This document shows, in pieces, positions 1 to 6,755 of a DNA stretch of 64,000 nt. The notes beneath the pieces were generated by a model. The model was not told the origin of the DNA. It saw nothing but the letters and a program-made list of their open reading frames with translations, and ran no database searches. Each line of letters starts with the position of its first letter. Within the stretch, counting starts at the first letter, position 1. This DNA comes from Aequorivita sublithincola DSM 14238 (lineage in GTDB: Bacteria; Bacteroidota; Bacteroidia; Flavobacteriales; Flavobacteriaceae): the NCBI RefSeq assembly GCF_000265385.1, contig NC_018013.1:771001-835000 (forward strand), read 5' to 3'. The position numbers and the translations under genes were made by a program.

Positions 1-1
1 T

Positions 2-634
2 AAACTACATTATGAAGTAGCTTTGTTTCAAGCTAAATTCAAAAATAAATTTACTTCGGTTGCAGTTCCAGCAGGCGATGGCACTACACTTTATTCATAC
101 ATAGCCAACGGTGGCGAGCTGAATAATAAAGGTGTGGAAGCATTGGTAAAATATACAGCTTATGAGTCTGAAACAGGTTTCTTCGGAAATGTGAGTCCGT
201 ATATAAATGCCGCATATTCAGATTTTAAATATGAAAATTTTGTTTACGAAGCGTTAAGCAGACAAGGTGATTTTACGGTAAATAACTACAGCGGAAAAGC
301 CGTTGCAGGAGTCGCTCCTTGGGTTGTAAATGCTGGGGTTGATTTTGAGACAAACCTAGGTCTTTACGGAACGGTGAATTATGCGTATCACGATCCAGTT
401 CCTTTTACTTCAGATGGTTTAAACGTTGCTGACAGCTATAGTTTATTGAATGCGAAACTCGGCTACAGAATGAGTTTTGGTCACTTTGACCTTGATGCTT
501 ATGCAGGTGCAGATAACATTACTGGCGAAAAATATTACATCATGCTTTTCTTAAATCAGCTTGACGATGCATACATTCCTGCGCCTTTGGATACCGTTTT
601 TTATGGCGGACTTAATTTGAAGTATAATTTTTAA
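2..634 (+). CDS. TonB-dependent receptor, C-terminal fragment (5' end outside window)
   Basis: The frame is open from the first bases of the window, so this is the end of a larger gene and the internal TTG at 23 is not a start. The visible part is a run of alternating amphipathic beta strands with aromatic girdle residues, ending in a short strand with a terminal phenylalanine (GGLNLKYNF), the usual outer-membrane beta-barrel signature for BAM recognition. It matches the last strands of a TonB-dependent receptor. Because a heme-type ABC importer follows about 80 bases downstream on the same strand, a heme or siderophore receptor is the likely role, but the plug domain and ligand determinants lie outside the window, so the substrate is inferred from context only. 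Confidence 0.85.
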   Translation, partial: KLHYEVALFQAKFKNKFTSVAVPAGDGTTLYSYIANGGELNNKGVEALVKYTAYESETGFFGNVSPYINAAYSDFKYENFVYEALSRQGDFTVNNYSGKAVAGVAPWVVNAGVDFETNLGLYGTVNYAYHDPVPFTSDGLNVADSYSLLNAKLGYRMSFGHFDLDAYAGADNITGEKYYIMLFLNQLDDAYIPAPLDTVFYGGLNLKYNF

Positions 635-638
635 AAAC

Positions 639-700
639 CTCTGCGACCTCTGTGTCTCTGCGGTAAATTTCTCCACCGCAAAGTCGCCGAGAACGCAAAG
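639..700. repeat. Imperfect inverted repeat, 26-bp arms (CTCTGCG / CGCAAAG type)
   Basis: The arms at 639-664 and 675-700 are reverse complements at 19 of 26 positions, with a 10-base loop. The words CTCTGTGTCTCTGCGGT and ACCGCAAAGTCGCCGAG resemble dispersed intergenic words I recall from other environmental bacterial genomes, though this could not be searched. It lies between the receptor stop and the hmuT start and could fold in RNA as a processing or attenuation stem. There is no T-run, so it is not a typical terminator. Confidence 0.7.
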
Positions 701-715
701 TAATAATCTGTTACT

Positions 716-1603
716 ATGAAAAAATCAATCACATTAATACTTGTCACCTTAACCTTCGTTTCCTGCGGAAGATTCGGCAATGAAGATAAAAAGAAAGACC
801 ACGAAGAGCGCATCGTGTGCATTTCGAAACAGTACAGCGAAATAATTTATGCACTCGGTGCCGAAGAAGATATTGTGGCAATAGATGTTTCCAGTACTTA
901 TCCGCCAGAAATAAAAGATTTACCAACAATTGGTTACCATCGCGCATTGGCTGCGGAACCTATTCTTTCTATGAAACCAACCTTAATTTTGGAAGACAAC
1001 AACATTGGCCCAGAACATGTAGTTACCCAGTTGAAGGATTTGAAAATACCGATGAAGCAATTCGGGCATTATGAAAATACTATTGCAGGAACGGATTCTT
1101 TGATTCGCGAAATGGGTAGCTATTTTCACAAAGAAGAAAAGGCAGAAGAACTCTGCAAAAAGTTGGATGCTGATATGAGCTACGCAAAACAACAAGGCGT
1201 TTGGTATGAAAAGAAACCGAAGGTTTTAGTAATCCATTTTGGGCAAGCAAACAATATTTATTTGGTAATGACCAAAAATAGCAACGCCGGAAAAATGATT
1301 GAATGGGCTGGTGGTGAAATGGCCGTTGATGGCGAACGCGGAATGACACAATTTTCACCTGAAGTAGTTGCTAAAAGTGATCCAGATATAATCCTGTTAA
1401 CTGATTTTGGTTACGACCGTTTAGGCTCTACTAATGAAGTGGGAACGCTTCCAGGAATTTCAAGCACTCGTGCTTTTAAAGAGGGAAAAGTATTCCGAGT
1501 TGAAGAGCATGATATGGTTTATTTAGGACCTCGAACTGGCGAGAATGTGGTTGAATTGCAGAAGTTGATACATTCTGAAAAGGGATTAGGGATTAGGGAT
1601 TAG
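716..1603 (+). CDS. hmuT: Heme-type ABC transporter substrate-binding lipoprotein (HmuT-like)
   Basis: This 295-residue protein begins with a lipoprotein signal (VSC, lipidation at Cys17), so it should be anchored in the periplasm or envelope. It then shows the helical-backbone metal-receptor fold of the BtuF/HmuT family: an early IVCISKQYSEIIYALG strand-helix, then STYPPE and GYHRALAAEPILSMKPTLIL, which closely follow HmuT heme-binding proteins. The Tyr in GYHRAL is at the usual heme-ligand position of that family. It is followed by a FecCD permease and an ATPase, the classic HmuTUV order, and would deliver heme from the outer-membrane receptor. The final residues and the TAG stop are written inside a heptamer array (1585-1633), so the C-terminus is made of repeat sequence. 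Heme rather than another chelate is an inference. Confidence 0.85.
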   Translation: MKKSITLILVTLTFVSCGRFGNEDKKKDHEERIVCISKQYSEIIYALGAEEDIVAIDVSSTYPPEIKDLPTIGYHRALAAEPILSMKPTLILEDNNIGPEHVVTQLKDLKIPMKQFGHYENTIAGTDSLIREMGSYFHKEEKAEELCKKLDADMSYAKQQGVWYEKKPKVLVIHFGQANNIYLVMTKNSNAGKMIEWAGGEMAVDGERGMTQFSPEVVAKSDPDIILLTDFGYDRLGSTNEVGTLPGISSTRAFKEGKVFRVEEHDMVYLGPRTGENVVELQKLIHSEKGLGIRD

Positions 1604-1633
1604 GGATTAGGGATTAGGGATTAGGGATTAGGG
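1585..1633 (+). repeat. Heptamer tandem array, ATTAGGG x7
   Basis: Seven exact copies of a 7-base unit span the stop codon of hmuT and the hmuT-hmuU junction. A 7-base unit shifts the frame each copy and contains TAG, so any frame entering the array stops within about 21 bases; copy-number change would therefore leave HmuT essentially intact and alter only the distance to hmuU. The unit resembles eukaryotic telomere repeats by coincidence of composition. Confidence 0.95.
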
Positions 1634-1664
1634 AAAATAAATTTTGAAACTTGAATATTAAATT

Positions 1665-2699
1665 TTGAATAAAATCATCAACAAATATCGTGGAACGTTT
1701 CCAATTTTAGTAATCCTCTTGATTGTGGTTACGTTCTTTTCTATCCGGTATGGCGCGGTTGCTATCTCTTTGGAAGAAATAATTTCTTCCTTTAAAAAAT
1801 ACTTTTCCGATCCAGAAAGCATGGATTTAACCGAACGTATTTTTATGGAAATACGTTTACCACGGGCAATTCTCTGCATTTTTGTTGGTGCTAGTTTGGC
1901 GGTTGGAGGTACGCTTTTGCAAGCCTTATTTAGAAACCCAATCGTAGAGCCTGGGCTTATTGGCACTTCTTGCGGGGCTGCTTTTGGAGCGGCTTTATAT
2001 TTTGCTTTGGGCGCAAGTTTTGGTTTCACTGTTGGAAAATGGACGTTGCCTTTAGCGGCTTGTTTGGGAGCTTTATTATCTACGGGTATGGTTTTCTTCC
2101 TATCGCAATCGCGCAATAATGGTAAAAGTTCCATTGTGGCTTTGTTACTTACTGGAATCGCAATAAACGCTTTGTTTTTAAGTGGCGTTGGATTTTTAAG
2201 TTACATAGCTCGTGACCCGCAAGCACGTTCCATTGTTTTTTGGAATTTGGGAACTTTGAGTGGCGCTAATTGGACTTCCGTTTTAATTGTTGGAATTTCA
2301 ACTGTGGGAACAATTTTGATTTCGCTTCGTTATGCAAAACATTTAAACGCATTGATGATTGGTGAAGAAGAAGCACAGTTTCTCGGAGTGAATATCAAAA
2401 GTTTAAAGTGGAAAGTTTTGCTAATCAATGTAATTATGGTTGCCGTTGCAACCGCATTTGTTGGGGTTATTAGTTTTGTGGGATTGATTGTTCCGCATTT
2501 AATGCGAATAATTAACGGAAGCGATAACCGTCATTTAATTAGAAACAGTGCGTTGTTAGGAGGTATACTGCTGTGCGTTGCCGATTTAATTTCGAGAATG
2601 GTTTTACGACCTGCGGAACTTCCAATTGGGATTGTAACTTCGGTTGTGGGTGTACCAATTTTTATCTTTTTGTTGCAACGGAAAAACTACTTTTTTTAA
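1665..2699 (+). CDS. hmuU: FecCD-family ABC permease (HmuU-like)
   Basis: This 344-residue polytopic inner-membrane protein has about ten hydrophobic segments, starting near residue 10, with the FecCD features RIFMEIRLPRAIL, a glycine-rich GTLLQALFRNPIVEPGLIG segment, and a cytoplasmic coupling loop around GEEEAQFLGV. It would form the channel of the heme importer with the ATPase downstream. No ATG lies near the start: an in-frame TAA is at 1659 and the first usable codon is the TTG at 1665, followed at once by the first membrane helix, so a TTG start is proposed with some doubt. The short gap to hmuT is filled by the heptamer array and an AT-rich stretch of TTGAA words. Confidence 0.88.
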   Translation: MNKIINKYRGTFPILVILLIVVTFFSIRYGAVAISLEEIISSFKKYFSDPESMDLTERIFMEIRLPRAILCIFVGASLAVGGTLLQALFRNPIVEPGLIGTSCGAAFGAALYFALGASFGFTVGKWTLPLAACLGALLSTGMVFFLSQSRNNGKSSIVALLLTGIAINALFLSGVGFLSYIARDPQARSIVFWNLGTLSGANWTSVLIVGISTVGTILISLRYAKHLNALMIGEEEAQFLGVNIKSLKWKVLLINVIMVAVATAFVGVISFVGLIVPHLMRIINGSDNRHLIRNSALLGGILLCVADLISRMVLRPAELPIGIVTSVVGVPIFIFLLQRKNYFF

Positions 2700-2702
2700 A
2701 AT

Positions 2703-2734
2703 GACATAGGACGGTAGGACTTAAGATGTAGGAC
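2703..2734 (+). repeat. Degenerate GAC-heptamer array, left copy
   Basis: Units of 7, 8, 7, 7 and 3 bases each begin with GA(C/T): GACATAG, GACGGTAG, GACTTAA, GATGTAG, GAC. The same unit-length pattern occurs in opposite orientation at 2800-2831, so the two arrays form a 32-base inverted repeat with 22 matching positions. Confidence 0.75.
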
Positions 2735-2763
2735 AAAAACAAAATTTAATTCAAAAGAAATTT

Positions 2764-2844
2764 ATGAAAAAAGTAATTTTCATCTCATTAACCACATTAG
2801 TCTTATGTCTTACGTCAATTAGTCCTAAGTCTCTTCAGATATGA
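2764..2844 (+). CDS. Possible 26-residue signal-peptide-like ORF
   Basis: This short ORF starts with ATG and reads MKKVIFISLTTLVLCLTS then SISPKSLQI before TGA. It has a positively charged N-terminus and a hydrophobic core typical of an export signal. Its TGA overlaps the hmuV ATG by four bases (ATGA at 2841-2844), the usual arrangement for translational coupling. The second half is written in the right-hand GAC-heptamer array, so it may be the remains of a lost secreted-protein gene or simply a leader ORF. I recognise no function. Confidence 0.3.
   Translation: MKKVIFISLTTLVLCLTSISPKSLQI
2800..2831 (-). repeat. Degenerate GAC-heptamer array, inverted right copy
   Basis: Read on the reverse strand, the units are GACTTAG, GACTAATT, GACGTAA, GACATAA and GAC, the same 7-8-7-7-3 pattern as the array at 2703-2734. 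It ends ten bases before the hmuV start. Confidence 0.75.
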
Positions 2845-3617
2845 TACAAGCAAACAACATAACATTCAAAATTGGAAAAAAAACTATTCTAAAAGATATT
2901 TCGATAAACTTTGAACCTGGCAAAATAAACCTCATTCTCGGGCCCAATGGGGCAGGAAAATCTACGCTTGTAAAGGTTATTTGCAACCAATTGAAACCTC
3001 AAGACGGAATGGTTTTTTATGAAGGAATTGACATTAAAAACACTTCTGTAGCAGAACTGGCCAAAGTGCGCGCTGTACTTTCACAAAATACCGAGCTTGC
3101 TTTTCCTTTAAAAGTAAAAGAAGTGGTAACAATGGGACGTTACCCACATTTTTCAGTAAATCCAACTTCAAAAGACGAACAGGCAATACAAGAAGCAATG
3201 CAGTTTTTTGATGTGGAAGAAATGGCAGATCGAGATTATCTAACCTTAAGCGGTGGCGAAAAACAACGTGTTCACTTTGCGCGTGTGGTTTCGCAAATAT
3301 GGTATCCTTCAGAAAATGGTTGCCGATATTTAATTTTGGACGAGCCACTTACTTTTCTGGATGTGCATTATCAATTTCAGTTTATGCATAAATTGAGTGA
3401 GCTTCTAAAGCAACAAGACTTGGTAATTGTTGGCGTAGTGCACGATCTTAACCTCGCCGCCAAATTCGCAGACCATCTAGTATTGCTTAACAATGGCGAA
3501 CTTTTAGCATCTGGCACCAAAGAAGAAGTACTCAACAAAGAAAACATGAAAACCGCCTACCGTTTGGAGCCTGTGATCCATAATGATGAGCGTGGGATGT
3601 ATTTGTTTTTTGAGTAA
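2841..3617 (+). CDS. hmuV: Heme-type ABC transporter ATP-binding protein (HmuV-like)
   Basis: This 258-residue cytoplasmic ATPase has Walker A GPNGAGKST at about residues 34-42, the signature LSGGEKQR at about 137-144, Walker B YLILDEP at about 164-170 and a switch histidine in GVVHDLNLA. The length and the VVTMGRYPHF motif fit the HmuV/FecE branch of importer ATPases. It would power HmuU. The ATG at 2841 overlaps the stop of a tiny signal-peptide-like ORF, and the 141-base gap from hmuU is filled with inverted heptamer arrays, which is unusual inside such an operon. Confidence 0.9.
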   Translation: MIQANNITFKIGKKTILKDISINFEPGKINLILGPNGAGKSTLVKVICNQLKPQDGMVFYEGIDIKNTSVAELAKVRAVLSQNTELAFPLKVKEVVTMGRYPHFSVNPTSKDEQAIQEAMQFFDVEEMADRDYLTLSGGEKQRVHFARVVSQIWYPSENGCRYLILDEPLTFLDVHYQFQFMHKLSELLKQQDLVIVGVVHDLNLAAKFADHLVLLNNGELLASGTKEEVLNKENMKTAYRLEPVIHNDERGMYLFFE

Positions 3618-3633
3618 ATGCGAAATAATTTTG
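3602..3633 (+). promoter_or_regulatory. Bacteroidota-type promoter, TTTG-N20-TAATTTTG
   Basis: TTTG at 3602-3605 and TAATTTTG at 3626-3633 match the Bacteroidota -33 and -7 consensus with a 20-base spacer. It starts inside the last codons of hmuV and would drive the gene at 3668. Confidence 0.55.
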
Positions 3634-3667
3634 TAGTTTTAGTCCTAGAAATTAAATCAAGCAATAA

Positions 3668-4219
3668 ATGACTTCTGAAGAATTCAGAAATTCAATAAAA
3701 AGAGGAAGACTTCAACTAAGTATTACTGATATGTTTAGTTATTTCCGAATTTCACTTCTGCTTTTCATTATTTCAATCTTCTGTTTAACTACTGGATTTC
3801 AAAGTTTAACAAGTGCTTTTTATGAAGACCAGCCTCTTGGCATTATTGGAGGGACTTTTCTTTTGATAACAATCATTCATTATTATTTTTTAAATCGTCA
3901 GCTTAAAATAAGAAGTGTTTCAACAACAGTTTCAAAAGAAGAATTTCAGCAAAAAATAAATAAACTTGCCAAAGAACAACATTGGAAGACTACAACGATT
4001 TCGGAAAATTTCATGGAAGCTACCTTAAAAAGAAATGGTATGAATTCTCGTTCATTTTTAGATAGAAGTTGTGGAGAAAGAATTTATATTTATAAAGACA
4101 CCCAAACCCTCTATTTCAAAAGCATGTTTGATTTAGATCAAAATATAGAATTCACCATTTCTTCCGGAGAAAATCAATTGAATGAAAAAATAATAAAGAG
4201 TACTTTTCAATCTTCATAA
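3668..4219 (+). CDS. Hypothetical protein with two membrane segments
   Basis: I do not recognise this 183-residue protein. It has two hydrophobic segments, about residues 24-47 and 58-76, then a hydrophilic 100-residue domain with a predicted alpha/beta pattern that ends near residue 180. The small loop between the helices suggests a hairpin anchor with the C-terminal domain on the cytoplasmic side. It has its own -7 box upstream and no close operon partner. The arrangement is similar to small Flavobacteriaceae proteins with a membrane hairpin plus soluble domain, but no function can be assigned. Confidence 0.7.
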   Translation: MTSEEFRNSIKRGRLQLSITDMFSYFRISLLLFIISIFCLTTGFQSLTSAFYEDQPLGIIGGTFLLITIIHYYFLNRQLKIRSVSTTVSKEEFQQKINKLAKEQHWKTTTISENFMEATLKRNGMNSRSFLDRSCGERIYIYKDTQTLYFKSMFDLDQNIEFTISSGENQLNEKIIKSTFQSS

Positions 4220-4391
4220 TAAAAAAGCTCCCAAGACACGATGGCTCAGAAGCCTTTTCTCTCACATTTATAAAACCTAAAACTACTCCTCAATAGTCAG
4301 ATTATAATGTCATCGGGAAAGGGTTTAATATGCCATCAATGATTTGGGAAGAAATTTTGTAGTTTTAAACTTTCGATAAATGAAATCTTAA

Positions 4392-4868
4392 ATGAAAACC
4401 AAAATCACCATCCTGTTTGCTATACTTTTTATCAGTTTTAGTTTTTCGCAAACTACGGAAATAGATAAGCCTAACGAAAATAGTGTAGATGTAAAATCTC
4501 CACAATCAGAACCAATGGGTTATAACCGCGTTGAAGTTCCACCTCTCGCACCAAACTGCAAAGCGAAATGGAAGTCGGAAAAAAAACAAAAATGTACCCG
4601 AGAATTCATCAATAACTACATTAACCGAAAATTAAATACTGATCTTGTTTCAGAATTAGGCTTAACTGGTATTTTTGAAATAGACATTGCATTTACAATA
4701 GATAAAGAGGGAAAAACAAAAAATATAAGTGCAACAGGAGGCCCAGAAATAATGAATCAAAATGCTGTAGAAATAATCCAAACGCTTCCGCAACTTAGCC
4801 CAGCGATGCACAATGGCGAATTGGTTGAGGTTTTTTATAAAGTGCCGATTGCTTTTAGTATTCTGTAA
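4392..4868 (+). CDS. Secreted TonB C-terminal-domain protein
   Basis: This 158-residue protein has a cleavable-looking signal peptide (residues 1-20, ending FSFSQ), a short linker, and a TonB C-terminal-like domain over about residues 75-158: GIFEIDIAFTIDKEGKTKNISATGG, then a helix, then a final strand VFYKVPIAFSIL. Classical TonB has an uncleaved N-terminal membrane anchor and a long Pro-rich linker; both are missing here. It may be a free periplasmic TonB-like domain of the sort common in Bacteroidota, not necessarily an energy transducer. Two Cys residues near 55 and 67 could form a disulfide. Confidence 0.65.
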   Translation: MKTKITILFAILFISFSFSQTTEIDKPNENSVDVKSPQSEPMGYNRVEVPPLAPNCKAKWKSEKKQKCTREFINNYINRKLNTDLVSELGLTGIFEIDIAFTIDKEGKTKNISATGGPEIMNQNAVEIIQTLPQLSPAMHNGELVEVFYKVPIAFSIL

Positions 4869-4966
4869 AAAAATTATTTTGATTTTAGGAATTATATGCG
4901 ACATTTCGCGTGTGGGCATTTTAGCGTATATTATCAATAATTGGTTTAAACTATAGATTTAGGAAA

Positions 4967-5347
4967 ATGAAAAGTACCGATGTATTTGAACTAGTAATCC
5001 AGGATTTTTCTGAAGAAATTAAAAACATAGCACGAGAAATCCGAAACCTTGTTTACAAAGTGTTTCCCGAAGCTGTTGAAGTGGTTTGGATCACACAAAA
5101 AAATATTGGCTTTGGTACCGGGTCTAAGAAAAAAACCGAGCATTTTTGTTGGTTGATGCCTGCAACTAATCACGTAACCTTCGGGTTTAATTATGGTGCG
5201 GAACTTCCCGATCCGAAGAACTTACTGGAAGGAACTGGAAAATTGTTTCGACATTGCAAGATTAAATCTATTGCAGCGCTAGACAATCCAGATTTGATTA
5301 AGCTTTTGAAATACGCAACAACCTATCGCGTGCCGACCAATAAATAA
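4967..5347 (+). CDS. DUF1801 (YdhG-like) domain protein
   Basis: This 126-residue protein matches DUF1801: an N-terminal helix with IREIRNLVYKVFPEAVEVVW, the GFGTGSK turn, a hydrophobic FCWLMPATNHVTFGF strand pair, and a C-terminal GTGKLFRHCKIKS helix. Members are small soluble proteins of unknown biochemical function. It is monocistronic here. Confidence 0.75.
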   Translation: MKSTDVFELVIQDFSEEIKNIAREIRNLVYKVFPEAVEVVWITQKNIGFGTGSKKKTEHFCWLMPATNHVTFGFNYGAELPDPKNLLEGTGKLFRHCKIKSIAALDNPDLIKLLKYATTYRVPTNK

Positions 5348-5449
5348 TTATGAGGTCTTCTGATGTAGTTCACTCCTCAAAATTTCAAAATCGCCAATCA
5401 ATTTCGCACATTGGGATTGAATGAAAAACTAATTTAAAATGTATTAATT

Positions 5450-5656
5450 ATGAAAGATTACAAAGTAGGAGACCATGTAAAATGGAACTCAGAGGCGGGA
5501 CACGTTTCGGGGAAAATTATAAAAGTGCATCATTTAGATTTTAAATACAAAGGCTACACCCATCACGCTAGCAAAGACGACCCGCAATACGAAATTAAAA
5601 GCGACAAGACAGACCATATAGCTGCGCACAAAGGATCCGCGCTTTCCCAGGTTTAA
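5450..5656 (+). CDS. DUF2945 (hypervirulence-associated TUDOR-like) protein
   Basis: This 68-residue protein has the DUF2945 pattern: VGDHVKWNSEAGHVSGKIIKVH at the start, an acidic and basic middle, then PQYEIKSDKTDHIAAHKGSAL. The family is a small SH3/TUDOR-like beta barrel and its role in bacteria is unclear. It ends three bases before the stop of the convergent DUF1697 gene, with no visible hairpin between them. Confidence 0.8.
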   Translation: MKDYKVGDHVKWNSEAGHVSGKIIKVHHLDFKYKGYTHHASKDDPQYEIKSDKTDHIAAHKGSALSQV

Positions 5657-5659
5657 TGT

Positions 5660-6190
5660 TTATAAATTATATGCAAGTTTCAGGAGCTTCTGCAAGGTTC
5701 TATAATTCCGAGTAGTAGCCACAACTTTCAACTTTTTTTCAATGCAATTATTATTGCATTTTGCTTCGTGATATCTTTTTTCAGAAAAGAAATACACGCA
5801 GGTTTCAGTGATAACAAATTCTTCGTTTGGATAAACTAAGCCACTTACTTCTTCAACTAAATCTTTTGAAGGCGTTTCATTTAGAAATGTAAAATAAGAA
5901 GCTATCTTCTTTTCTTCCGAAAATGGACAGATGGCAAGAATTGCTTCAATTTCGGGAAGTGTTTTTACAAGGACAGGAATTTCGAAACCAAAGCGTAAAA
6001 GAATTGCCTTAGAGATTTTTTCGGCTAATTTCATTTCAGCTTTAGCAGAAAAAATCACATTTCCACTCTGAATGTAAGTAGATACATTTGTAAGCCCCAA
6101 CTCCTCAAAAAGAAGTTTGAGGTTTGCCATTTTAATCTTTTTATGGCCGCCAACATTTATGCCACGAAGTAGGGCTATGTAGGTTTGCAT
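5660..6190 (-). CDS. DUF1697 family protein
   Basis: This 176-residue protein opens with YIALLRGINVGGHKKIKM and continues with the NVSTYIQSGNVIFSA segment, both characteristic of DUF1697. The function of the family is unknown. It follows the toxin gene at 6192-6461 with a one-base gap, so it is probably transcribed from the toxin-antitoxin promoter. The association could be incidental. Confidence 0.85.
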   Translation of the reverse strand: MQTYIALLRGINVGGHKKIKMANLKLLFEELGLTNVSTYIQSGNVIFSAKAEMKLAEKISKAILLRFGFEIPVLVKTLPEIEAILAICPFSEEKKIASYFTFLNETPSKDLVEEVSGLVYPNEEFVITETCVYFFSEKRYHEAKCNNNCIEKKLKVVATTRNYRTLQKLLKLAYNL

Positions 6191-6191
6191 T

Positions 6192-6461
6192 TTAATAGTT
6201 TTGACTTTGGTTAAGGATATGTAAGATTATAATCTGCTCCTTATTAACGATATAATGGATAGTATAATCAAATTGTCCAAACTTCACAATGCGAACATCT
6301 CGATATCGAATCTGAAAACCATAAGGCATTTGCAAAATAAGACGCAATTGATGGAGAAAATTATCCAAAAACTCATCTTCTTTTCCTAAAAACTCAAAAA
6401 AACATTTCGCTTTGTGAAGTTCCAACTTAGCCTCGTCCGTGATATCATAGTTTTCTTCCAT
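6192..6461 (-). CDS. RelE/ParE-like toxin
   Basis: This 89-residue protein has the ParE/RelE layout: two N-terminal helices (ITDEAKLELHKAKCFFEFLG) followed by beta strands with RYRDVRIVKFGQFDYTIHYIVNKEQIIILHIL. The family includes ribosome-dependent mRNA nucleases and gyrase poisons; which applies is not clear. It overlaps the antitoxin gene by 17 bases. Confidence 0.75.
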   Translation of the reverse strand: MEENYDITDEAKLELHKAKCFFEFLGKEDEFLDNFLHQLRLILQMPYGFQIRYRDVRIVKFGQFDYTIHYIVNKEQIIILHILNQSQNY

Positions 6462-6696
6462 ACTGCTTTAAAATTTCTGAAAGCGGTGTAGTTTTTAGTG
6501 TTCCCTTTTTCATTCTATCAATCATATTATCCATCATAGCTTTGTATTCCTCAGAAGGTTCACTAAAATTCAACGCAGTATCCTCAATCATAAATTCAAG
6601 ATAATTTTTTAAGGAACGTTTTTGAAGTTTTGCCTGTTTTTCAAGTATTTCAATAGCTTTATTATCCAGCTCAATCAATTTTTTAGTCTTTCCCAT
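6445..6696 (-). CDS. Antitoxin of RelE/ParE pair
   Basis: This 83-residue protein has a short N-terminal strand (KKLIELD) then two helices (AIEILEKQAKLQKRSLKNYLEFMIED), a ribbon-helix-helix-like DNA-binding arrangement, followed by a flexible tail that would wrap the toxin. Its promoter region carries a perfect 13-bp inverted repeat with a -7 box inside it, consistent with autoregulation. Confidence 0.7.
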   Translation of the reverse strand: MGKTKKLIELDNKAIEILEKQAKLQKRSLKNYLEFMIEDTALNFSEPSEEYKAMMDNMIDRMKKGTLKTTPLSEILKQYGRKL

Positions 6697-6706
6697 TATA
6701 TATAGA

Positions 6707-6742
6707 TTTTATATATCAAATATATACAATTGATATATAAAA
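6707..6742 (-). promoter_or_regulatory. Operator and promoter of the toxin-antitoxin operon
   Basis: Perfect 13-bp inverted repeat (TTTTATATATCAA at 6707-6719 and its complement at 6730-6742) separated by 10 bases. The -7 box TATATTTG on the reverse strand (6717-6724) runs from the left arm into the spacer, so binding of the antitoxin would occlude RNA polymerase. Confidence 0.65.
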
Positions 6743-6755
6743 AACAATACCGTAA

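Noticed and set aside
1585..1633. Telomere-like TTAGGG repeat suggesting a linear chromosome end
   Set aside because: It is internal, unit length is seven rather than six, and genes continue on both sides.
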